From Alteromonas sp. LMIT006 (lineage in GTDB: Bacteria; Pseudomonadota; Gammaproteobacteria; Enterobacterales; Alteromonadaceae): a stretch of DNA of 64,000 bases. The translations under genes and the position numbers were made by a program. The stretch is from the NCBI RefSeq assembly GCF_024300645.1, contig NZ_CP101291.1, positions 1,302,001 through 1,366,000 on the forward strand. The letters run 5' to 3'. Under the pieces are notes generated by a model. It ran no database searches, was not told the origin of the DNA, and saw only the letters and a list, made by a program, of their open reading frames with translations. Numbering within the stretch: position 1 is the first letter of the stretch; each line of letters opens with the position of its first letter. Shown one piece after another: positions 56,940 through 64,000 of the stretch.

Positions 56940-58502
56940 ATGCTTTTAAAGTCCGGCATTATTGTTAGTTTCATGACGTTCCTGTCTCGTATTTTGGGAT
57001 TAGTACGTGATGTGGTTGTCGCACAGTTTATGGGAGCCGGTGCGGGCGCTGATGTGTTTTTCTTTGCCAACAAGATCCCCAATTTTTTACGCCGGCTTTT
57101 TTCTGAAGGCGCTTTTGCGCAAGCGTTCATTCCAGTTCTGACCGAAGTCCAAGCAAATAATGACACAGCAGAGTTTAAACAATTTATTGCCAAGGTTTCA
57201 GGTACCCTCGGCGTTATTGTGTTTTTAACCACAGTATTAGGTGTGGTTGGTTCAGGTGTGATAGCGGCAATTTTTGGTACAGGGTGGTTTATTGCCTATC
57301 TCAACGATGAACCAGCCGGAGATAAATACTTACTTGCATCTACCATGCTCAAAATTACCTTTCCGTATTTGTTCTTTGTTACCTTGGTGGGATTATCGGG
57401 TGCGATTTTAAATACGCTTAATAAGTTTGCCGTTTCATCCTTTACGCCCGTGTTACTGAATATAGTGATCATCATTTGTGCCGTTATTTTGCACAACGAT
57501 TTTTCAACACCTGCTTTTGCACTTGCTTGGGGGGTGTTTATTGGAGGGGTTGTGCAACTCGTCTTTCAAATCCCTTTTTTGTTAAAAGTGGGCGCGCTAG
57601 TTCGTCCCCAATGGGGATGGCATGACCCAAAGGTTAAAAAAGTCAGAACATTAATGATCCCTGCTTTGTTTGGGGTTTCGGTGAGTCAGATAAACTTACT
57701 TGTTGATACTTTAATCGCCAGTTTTTTGATGACGGGTTCAATCAGCTGGCTCTATTACTCTGATCGTTTGATGGAATTTCCTCTTGGTTTATTTGGCATT
57801 GCGATTGCCACGATTATTTTACCAGCGTTGTCTAAAGACCATGTCGCGCAAGACAAATTACGCTTTCAGGCAAACATGAACTGGGCTATCAGAATGGTCT
57901 GTGTGTTAGGCATACCATCGGCAGTTGGGCTGATTGTCCTTGCTGAACCTTTACTTTCTTTAATTTTTGAACGTGGAGCGTTCACCGCAAGCGATGTCAG
58001 TATGGCCAGTATGAGTTTGATAGCTTATGCTTCTGGTTTGTTTAGTTTTATGTTAATAAAAGTCTTAGCACCAGGGTTTTTTGCTCAGCAAGATACCAAA
58101 ACTCCGGTGAAAATTGGGATCATAGCGATGGTTGCAAACATGGGATTTAATGTGATTTTTGCGATTCCTTATGGGTTTGTTGGACTGGCAATTGCAACCG
58201 CACTATCTGCGACATTGAACGCCGGTTTGTTGTATTACCACCTGCACCAGCGGGATATGTATCGCCTGTCTTTAGCAACGTTATTGTTGTGTATTCGAGT
58301 GGTTGTTTCGAGTCTTATCATGGGCGGCGTACTCATGTATGTACAAGCTAATATTGTCTGGTCTGAATTAACTTTCGTACTTCGCTTGAGTCTTGTTGTT
58401 CAATGGCTCATTTTGGCAGCCGTTGTGTATTTTGTTTCTCTTAAAGTGTTCGGTGTCACTCTCAGCGCAATGCGCTCTCCACCGAATGGTGAAGTAAAGT
58501 AA
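56940..58502 (+). CDS. murJ: Lipid II flippase MurJ (MviN)
   Basis: A 520-aa MOP-superfamily protein with about 14 membrane helices that moves lipid II to the periplasmic face for cell-wall synthesis. It opens SGIIVSFMTFLSRILGLVRD and continues with ANKIPNFLRRLFSEGAFAQ, including the Arg residues needed for function, and SWLYYSDRLMEFPLGLFG. It begins a plus-strand block with ribF, ileS, lspA, fkpB and ispH. Confidence 0.97.
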   Translation: MLLKSGIIVSFMTFLSRILGLVRDVVVAQFMGAGAGADVFFFANKIPNFLRRLFSEGAFAQAFIPVLTEVQANNDTAEFKQFIAKVSGTLGVIVFLTTVLGVVGSGVIAAIFGTGWFIAYLNDEPAGDKYLLASTMLKITFPYLFFVTLVGLSGAILNTLNKFAVSSFTPVLLNIVIIICAVILHNDFSTPAFALAWGVFIGGVVQLVFQIPFLLKVGALVRPQWGWHDPKVKKVRTLMIPALFGVSVSQINLLVDTLIASFLMTGSISWLYYSDRLMEFPLGLFGIAIATIILPALSKDHVAQDKLRFQANMNWAIRMVCVLGIPSAVGLIVLAEPLLSLIFERGAFTASDVSMASMSLIAYASGLFSFMLIKVLAPGFFAQQDTKTPVKIGIIAMVANMGFNVIFAIPYGFVGLAIATALSATLNAGLLYYHLHQRDMYRLSLATLLLCIRVVVSSLIMGGVLMYVQANIVWSELTFVLRLSLVVQWLILAAVVYFVSLKVFGVTLSAMRSPPNGEVK

Positions 58503-58609
58503 CCGCTTATTTAACAATCAGCTAAGTCTGTCGAAAAAAACTGCGGCAATTGCCTCGTCAATCTAGATGCTTCAAGGATTTTGGCATAGCCTAGTGCTGA
58601 ATAAACAGG

Positions 58610-58615
58610 TATAAT
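58610..58615 (+). promoter_or_regulatory. Possible -10 element before ribF
   Basis: A consensus TATAAT followed by CGCGCGCC lies 46 bp before the ribF ATG. No good -35 sits at 16-18 bp, so this is tentative. Confidence 0.4.
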
Positions 58616-58661
58616 CGCGCGCCAGTATTTGACAAATTTGTTCAGCAAGCAACAGGGTAAC

Positions 58662-59597
58662 ATGCAACTGATCCGAGGATTACACAATATTCGACCGCAG
58701 CACAAAGGCTGCGTGTTGACCATTGGTAAGTTTGATGGGGTGCACCTTGGGCATCAAGCGGTATTAGGCAATCTACGGAACAAGGCAGAGGAGCTCTCTT
58801 TGCCAACGGCGGTGATGGTGTTTGAACCGCAACCTGAAGAAGTATTTACCCCCGAAAAAGCACCTGCTAGACTCTCCAGATGGCGTGATAAATATGAAGC
58901 CATGCGCGATCTGGGCATGGATAGATTGTTTTGTGTGCATTTTACCCACTCCTTCGCCAGTCAATCTGCAGCACAGTTCATCAAAGATATTCTCGTCGAC
59001 AGACTGGGAGTTAAATTCTTGGTGGTAGGCGATGATTTCCGTTTTGGCAAGGGGCGCGAAGGGGATTTTGCAATGCTCGTTGAAGCGGGTAAACAATTCG
59101 GATTCTCTGTTGTCAACACAGCTAGTTTTCGCCTCGCTGATTGTCGGATTAGCTCAACCGCAATACGTCAAGCATTGGCTGAACATGATTTTGCGCTCGC
59201 TCAGCAGATGCTAGGCCGCACATTCAGTATCAAAGGGCGTGTTGTCCATGGCCAAAAGAAAGGCCGCACCATAGGGTTCCCAACGGCAAACGTCAATCTA
59301 AAGCGAGCTAAGCCGCCTGTAGTTGGTGTTTATGCTGTGTCAATAGATATATGTGGTGAGTACTATCAAGGTGTGGCTAATATTGGCGCACGACCTACGG
59401 TTTCTGGAGAAGATGCTTTGTTAGAAGTTCATATTTTTGATTTTTCCGGTGACCTATATGGACAAGTCATCGAAGTAAACGTATTACATAGACTGCGCGG
59501 CATTCAAAAATTTGCTACATTTGCAGAGCTCAAAACTCAAATTGAACAAGATGCGCTGGCAGCGCGCACGTATTTTCATCGCAGCTCAACATTGTAA
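58662..59597 (+). CDS. ribF: Bifunctional riboflavin kinase/FAD synthetase
   Basis: A 311-aa enzyme making FMN and FAD from riboflavin. The adenylyltransferase half has LTIGKFDGVHLGHQAV and the ISSTAIRQAL motif. The kinase half has GRVVHGQKKGRTIGFPTANV and ends in LHRLRGIQKFATFAELKTQI. I chose the ATG at 58662 (MQLIRGLHN) with AGGG five bases upstream; the frame opens with a TTG 33 bp earlier. ileS follows. Confidence 0.97.
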   Translation: MQLIRGLHNIRPQHKGCVLTIGKFDGVHLGHQAVLGNLRNKAEELSLPTAVMVFEPQPEEVFTPEKAPARLSRWRDKYEAMRDLGMDRLFCVHFTHSFASQSAAQFIKDILVDRLGVKFLVVGDDFRFGKGREGDFAMLVEAGKQFGFSVVNTASFRLADCRISSTAIRQALAEHDFALAQQMLGRTFSIKGRVVHGQKKGRTIGFPTANVNLKRAKPPVVGVYAVSIDICGEYYQGVANIGARPTVSGEDALLEVHIFDFSGDLYGQVIEVNVLHRLRGIQKFATFAELKTQIEQDALAARTYFHRSSTL

Positions 59598-59639
59598 CTG
59601 AGCAGTATGACAAAATGATAATGTTTGGAAAAACACACA

Positions 59640-62453
59640 ATGACCGATTATAAAGCAACACTAAATTTACCTGAAACGCCTTTTCCGATGCGTGGTAACC
59701 TTGCTCAACGTGAGCCGAAAATGCTCAAAGAGTGGACTGAGAAAAAACTCTACCAAAAAATTCGAGAAGCGCGTCAGGGGCAAACACCATTTGTATTGCA
59801 TGACGGTCCTCCGTATGCCAACGGTGATATTCATATCGGTCATGCGGTCAATAAGATCCTCAAAGACATTATCGTAAAAGCCAAAACCTTGAGCGGTTTT
59901 GACGCACCGTACGTACCAGGTTGGGATTGTCATGGTTTGCCAATTGAGCTGCAAGTCGAAAAGAAAGTCGGCAAGCCAGGCCACAAAGTCAGCGCGGCTG
60001 ATTTTCGAGAAAAATGTCGAGCGTATGCAGAGCGACAGATAGAAGGGCAAAAACGCGATTTTGTGCGCTTGGGTGTGTTAGGTGAGTGGAATAAACCATA
60101 CAAAACCATGGACTTTTCCTCCGAAGCCAACATTATCCGTGCTCTAGGCAAAATTACTGAATCGGGGCATTTGCGTAAAGGATTTAAACCTGTGCATTGG
60201 TGTACCGATTGTGGCTCAGCTTTGGCAGAGGCTGAAGTTGAGTATAAAGATAAAGTATCACCTGCGATAGATGTGCGTTACCTTGTGAAAGATACGGCAA
60301 CCGCGGCCAATGCGTTTAATGTGAGTAACGCAGAGTTGGTCAATGCCTATGTGGTGATTTGGACCACCACGCCTTGGACCATTCCAGCGAGTCGAGCCGT
60401 CTCAATACACCCTGAGCTGACCTATGCCTTAGTCCAAATAGCAGATGCCAAATTAGTCTTAGCCGAAGATTTGGTTGAAGATTGTATGCAGCGCTATGGT
60501 ATTACAGAGTATGAAGTGGTCGCCACTACTCAAGGTAATGGCTTGAAACAACTTGAATTAGCGCATCCATATTTGGATTTGGTTGTGCCTGTCATTTGCG
60601 GTGATCATGTAACCACCGAATCAGGCACAGGTTGTGTACACACTGCACCGGCACATGGTGTGGATGACTTTAATGTTGGCAAAGAATATGGCATTGAAGT
60701 ATACAACCCCGTTGGTGGCAACGGTGTCTATTTAGAAGATACGCCTCTTTTTGCTGGTCAGCATGTGTTTAAGGCAAACCAGCCTATTGTTGAGCATCTA
60801 GAGTCTGTAGGTGCGTTGCAATTTCAGGCGAAATATGAGCATAGCTATCCGCATTGCTGGCGCCACAAAACGCCTATTATTTTCCGGGCAACGCCACAGT
60901 GGTTCATCTCGATGGATGACAATGGTTTGCGCGACGCATCACTTGAAGAAATCAAACAGACACAATGGATCCCTGAATGGGGCGAGCAACGCATTTCCAC
61001 CATGGTTGAAGGCCGTCCAGATTGGTGTATTTCACGTCAGCGCACTTGGGGTGTCCCGATTGCACTGTATATTCACAAGCAAACAGGAGATATCCATCCG
61101 CGAAGTGCTGAACTGATTGAGCAAGTTGCCCAAGCCGTTGAGCAAAAAGGCATCCAAGCTTGGTGGGATATGGATGATACTGCATTGCTTGGCGCGGAAG
61201 CTGAGCACTACGAAAAAGTTACTGATACTTTAGATGTGTGGTTTGATTCAGGGGTAACCCATCACTTTGTTGTGGATTGTCGCGACGATATTCCGGCGTC
61301 TGCGGATTTGTACTTGGAAGGTTCTGACCAACATCGTGGTTGGTTCATGTCATCTCTCATGTCATCGGTTGCTATGCACGGCCATGCTCCGTACAAACAA
61401 GTATTAACGCATGGTTTCACAGTGGATGCGCAAGGTCGCAAGATGTCAAAATCTTTAGGCAATGTCGTAGCACCACAAGAAGTCTTCAACAAGTACGGTG
61501 CAGATATTTTGCGTTTATGGGTGGCATCGACCGATTATCGAGGTGAGATGACCGTATCTGATGAAATTTTAAAGCGCGCTGCAGATGCTTATCGTCGTGT
61601 GCGTAATACGGCTCGCTTCTTACTGGCCAACCTCAATGGTTTTAACCCAGCAACCGATATGGTCGCCGATGCTGAATTGATTGCACTTGACGCATGGGCA
61701 GTTGGTAAAACCAAAACCGTTCAGGATGAGATTTTAGCTGCTTACGATCGCTATGACATGCTAGTTGTCGCACAAAAACTCGTACAGTTCTGTTCTGTCG
61801 ATATGGGTTCGTTTTATTTAGATGTCATTAAAGATCGTCAATACACAGCAAAAGCGGATGGTCTAGCTAGACGTTCGTGTCAAACGGCTTTGTATCATAT
61901 TGCACAAGCTTTGGTGCGCTGGATGGCTCCAGTGTGCAGTTTTACGGCTCAAGAAATTTGGGATGAGCTCAAAACCGCGCAAGATGATGAATTTATCTTT
62001 ACCCAAAATTGGTATGCCGCATGGCCACAGCTTTCCGAGCAGACGCAATTTGATGATGCGTTCTGGGCATCCGTATTAGATGTAAAAGTGGCTGTGAATG
62101 GTGCGCTAGAGATTGCGCGAAAAGAACAAGGCATCGGAAGTTCGCTCGAAGCTCAAGTGACTTTGTATGTCTCGGATGAATTAGTAGAAATATTATCCCG
62201 CCTAGAGGACGAGTTGCGGTTTGTGACTATCACATCCAAAGCACAAGTTAAATCATTAGCTGATAAGCCTACGAATGCTCAAGAGACCGCGAATAAAGGA
62301 CTGTTTGTCCTTGTCGAACAAGCCAGTGGCAATAAATGTGTGCGTTGCTGGCACTATCGAGATGATGTTGGTACTGACGACACTCATCCAGAACTATGCG
62401 GTCGATGTATAACCAATGTCGATGGCGAAGGTGAGACCAGACAATATGCGTAA
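59640..62453 (+). CDS. ileS: Isoleucyl-tRNA synthetase
   Basis: A 937-aa class I synthetase (E. coli 938). HIGH motif in [20 protein letters not shown] motif in [10 protein letters not shown], the editing domain around [15 protein letters not shown] and a C-terminal zinc site [12 protein letters not shown] with LCGRC. I chose the ATG giving [13 protein letters not shown]; an in-frame TTG lies five codons earlier. lspA starts inside its last codons (ATGCGTAA, 8-nt overlap). Confidence 0.98.
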   Translation: MTDYKATLNLPETPFPMRGNLAQREPKMLKEWTEKKLYQKIREARQGQTPFVLHDGPPYANGDIHIGHAVNKILKDIIVKAKTLSGFDAPYVPGWDCHGLPIELQVEKKVGKPGHKVSAADFREKCRAYAERQIEGQKRDFVRLGVLGEWNKPYKTMDFSSEANIIRALGKITESGHLRKGFKPVHWCTDCGSALAEAEVEYKDKVSPAIDVRYLVKDTATAANAFNVSNAELVNAYVVIWTTTPWTIPASRAVSIHPELTYALVQIADAKLVLAEDLVEDCMQRYGITEYEVVATTQGNGLKQLELAHPYLDLVVPVICGDHVTTESGTGCVHTAPAHGVDDFNVGKEYGIEVYNPVGGNGVYLEDTPLFAGQHVFKANQPIVEHLESVGALQFQAKYEHSYPHCWRHKTPIIFRATPQWFISMDDNGLRDASLEEIKQTQWIPEWGEQRISTMVEGRPDWCISRQRTWGVPIALYIHKQTGDIHPRSAELIEQVAQAVEQKGIQAWWDMDDTALLGAEAEHYEKVTDTLDVWFDSGVTHHFVVDCRDDIPASADLYLEGSDQHRGWFMSSLMSSVAMHGHAPYKQVLTHGFTVDAQGRKMSKSLGNVVAPQEVFNKYGADILRLWVASTDYRGEMTVSDEILKRAADAYRRVRNTARFLLANLNGFNPATDMVADAELIALDAWAVGKTKTVQDEILAAYDRYDMLVVAQKLVQFCSVDMGSFYLDVIKDRQYTAKADGLARRSCQTALYHIAQALVRWMAPVCSFTAQEIWDELKTAQDDEFIFTQNWYAAWPQLSEQTQFDDAFWASVLDVKVAVNGALEIARKEQGIGSSLEAQVTLYVSDELVEILSRLEDELRFVTITSKAQVKSLADKPTNAQETANKGLFVLVEQASGNKCVRCWHYRDDVGTDDTHPELCGRCITNVDGEGETRQYA

Positions 62454-62946
62454 ACTCTTTAGTGAGAGCGGATTGCGATTTATTTGGATTGCTCTGTTGG
62501 GTTTGATGATTGATCAAGTCACCAAGCAGATGATTGTGGCGAACTTTGATTTGTATGAATCTATCCAAGTGACGGGGTTTTTTAATCTTACTTATGTGCG
62601 CAACTATGGCGCAGCATTTAGTTTTTTGCATGATGCAGGAGGGTGGCAGCGTTACTTTTTTACAGCAATCGCCTGGATTGTGAGCGTTGTTATTATTTGG
62701 TGGTTATATCAATCTCCCAAGTCGCAAAGATTATTGCCAGTTGCGTTTTGTTTTATCTTAGGCGGAGCGATTGGCAATGTAATCGATAGAATGGTCCACG
62801 GTTACGTGATCGATTTTTTAGATTTTTATATAGGTAGTTATCATTGGCCAGCTTTTAATATTGCAGATAGTGTGATTTTTATTGGGGCAGGATTGTTAAT
62901 CGTCGATATGTTTGTCAATAAGGAAGAAGCAAATGAGCAATCTTAG
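62446..62946 (+). CDS. lspA: Lipoprotein signal peptidase LspA
   Basis: A 166-aa aspartyl protease with four membrane helices. It cleaves prolipoprotein signal peptides, so it matures BamB, PilW, the DUF1190 protein and the M28 peptidase of this window. The catalytic aspartates are Asp114 ([15 protein letters not shown]) and Asp141 (FNIADS). The ATG overlaps ileS by 8 nt, and fkpB starts 14 nt before its stop, so the three are translationally linked. Confidence 0.97.
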   Translation: MRKLFSESGLRFIWIALLGLMIDQVTKQMIVANFDLYESIQVTGFFNLTYVRNYGAAFSFLHDAGGWQRYFFTAIAWIVSVVIIWWLYQSPKSQRLLPVAFCFILGGAIGNVIDRMVHGYVIDFLDFYIGSYHWPAFNIADSVIFIGAGLLIVDMFVNKEEANEQS

Positions 62947-63376
62947 TATTGTCGAAAACAGCGAAGTGATTTTGCACTTCGATTTGAAGTTAGAAGATGG
63001 CTCGGCGGCGGATAGCACTAGAGTCAATAATAAGCCTGCTAAGATGGTTATGGGCGATGGTTCATTGACCCCAAATTTTGAAAAGTGTTTGCTTGGTTTG
63101 AAAAAAGGTGAAAAGGCATCATTTACCTTGCCGGCTAATGATGCGTTTGGCATGCCTAATCCGGATAATATTTATCATGTTGACCGCTCCAAGTTTGATG
63201 CGTCTATGGAACTCAAAGAAGGTATGATCATGGGCTTTGCTCAGCCGGATGGTTCGGAGCTTCCTGGTATTATCAGAGCGGTAGAAGGCTTATCGGTGAC
63301 GGTTGATTTTAATCACCCCCTGGCGGGACAGACAGTGATTTTTGATGTTGAAATCATTGATGTGATTAACTCATAG
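62933..63376 (+). CDS. fkpB: FKBP-type peptidyl-prolyl isomerase FkpB (SlpA)
   Basis: A 147-aa SlpA-type FKBP with an inserted-in-flap domain. It contains [36 protein letters not shown] and [18 protein letters not shown]. The ATG at 62933 has AAGGAAG upstream and overlaps lspA by 14 nt; the frame continues seven codons earlier. It sits between lspA and ispH, as in E. coli. Confidence 0.95.
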   Translation: MSNLSIVENSEVILHFDLKLEDGSAADSTRVNNKPAKMVMGDGSLTPNFEKCLLGLKKGEKASFTLPANDAFGMPNPDNIYHVDRSKFDASMELKEGMIMGFAQPDGSELPGIIRAVEGLSVTVDFNHPLAGQTVIFDVEIIDVINS

Positions 63377-63399
63377 TTAAACATAAAAGGATGAATGTG

Positions 63400-64000
63400 A
63401 TGCAGATCCAATTAGCAAACCCCCGAGGTTTTTGTGCTGGTGTTGACCGAGCTATCACGATTGTAGAACGCGCCTTAGAGATGTTTCCGCATCCCATCTA
63501 TGTGCGTCACGAGGTTGTCCATAATAAATTTGTTGTGGATGGTCTTAAGGCTAAAGGCGCGGTATTTGTTGCGGAACTCGATCAAGTACCAGATGACTCG
63601 ATAGTGATTTTTTCTGCTCATGGGGTCTCCCAGGCGGTGCGCAAAGAAGCCGATAGACGAGGGCTTAAGGTATTCGATGCAACCTGTCCATTAGTCACCA
63701 AAGTGCATATGGAGGTTACTCGAGCAAGCAAGCGCGGAACGGAATGTATTTTGATTGGTCACAAGGGCCATCCCGAAGTAGAAGGTACCATGGGGCAGTA
63801 TGACAATCCCAATGGTGGTATTTATTTGGTTGAAACCGCAGAAGACGCTCGTGCACTACAAGTCAAAAATCCAGATGATTTGTACTATTGCTCACAAACA
63901 ACGTTATCGGTCGATGATACTGCCGATGTCATTGATGCCCTGCGCGAAACCTTTCCAAAGATCGATGGCCCGCGTAAAGACGATATCTGTTATGCGACGC
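63400..64000 (+). CDS. ispH: 4-hydroxy-3-methylbut-2-enyl diphosphate reductase IspH (3' part outside window)
   Basis: The first 200 codons are present. The [4Fe-4S] enzyme makes IPP and DMAPP from HMBPP, the product of IspG encoded at 20788. Visible are [19 protein letters not shown] with the first cluster Cys, [35 protein letters not shown] with the second Cys, and [18 protein letters not shown] chose the ATG at 63400, nine bases after AAAGG; the ATG at 63391 touches that site. The frame runs off the window edge after DDICYAT. Confidence 0.96.
   Translation, partial: MQIQLANPRGFCAGVDRAITIVERALEMFPHPIYVRHEVVHNKFVVDGLKAKGAVFVAELDQVPDDSIVIFSAHGVSQAVRKEADRRGLKVFDATCPLVTKVHMEVTRASKRGTECILIGHKGHPEVEGTMGQYDNPNGGIYLVETAEDARALQVKNPDDLYYCSQTTLSVDDTADVIDALRETFPKIDGPRKDDICYAT

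Overview
The window is chromosomal DNA of a gammaproteobacterium, most likely of the order Alteromonadales (Alteromonas/Glaciecola-like). This rests on gene order: queA-tgt-yajC-secDF, suhB/trmJ-cysE-iscRSUA-hscBA-fdx-ndk-rlmN-pilW-rodZ-ispG-hisS-yfgM-bamB-der, divergent xseA/guaBA, folD-tRNAs-tig-clpPX-lon-hupB-ppiD, and rpsT/murJ-ribF-ileS-lspA-fkpB-ispH. Protein lengths are close to the E. coli homologues throughout. The species cannot be named from the sequence alone. The first gene (an ATP-grasp protein, minus strand) and the last gene (ispH, plus strand) are cut by the window edges.

Layout. 1-3266 (minus) is a tight cluster of an RCK-type potassium channel, a DUF350 membrane protein, a DUF1190 lipoprotein and a YgiC-like ATP-grasp ligase. 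3564-9061 is queuosine tRNA modification followed by the Sec accessory proteins. 9147-17536 holds suhB, then trmJ-cysE and the whole ISC iron-sulfur operon behind two adjacent IscR boxes, then ndk. 17633-26585 is the rlmN-to-der housekeeping block. 26590-31111 is xseA against guaBA. 31197-36087 (minus) holds outer-membrane phospholipase A, proS and an overlapping folD-DUF1415-trmO operon.

36157-44849 is the accessory region. The tRNA cluster usually found between folD and tig (Arg-His-Leu-Pro in relatives) is split here. Pro and Arg lie at 36198-36392, and His, Leu and Pro lie at 44551-44849, each group behind its own near-consensus promoter. Between them sit about 8 kb of cargo. One part is a peptide export system: a CvaA/HlyD-type adaptor, an unlisted 57-codon double-glycine peptide gene, a very AT-rich CPBP-type membrane protease/immunity candidate, and a C39-peptidase ABC exporter. 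The other part is two converging tandem sensor kinases, equal in length (547 aa). One of them has lost the phosphoacceptor histidine, and no response regulator lies beside them. A 20-bp copy of the 3' end of tRNA-Arg recurs 159 bp downstream inside a structured, tRNA-like segment.

44979-53392 is tig-clpP-clpX-lon-hupB-ppiD (protein folding and proteolysis), with a heat-shock-type promoter in front of lon. 53510-56328 (minus) holds a 56-aa membrane protein, a Na/Pi-cotransporter-family protein and an M28 peptidase lipoprotein. 56495-64000 is rpsT divergent from murJ-ribF-ileS-lspA-fkpB-ispH. The best candidate for something undescribed is the peptide/exporter/paired-kinase island inside the split tRNA cluster.
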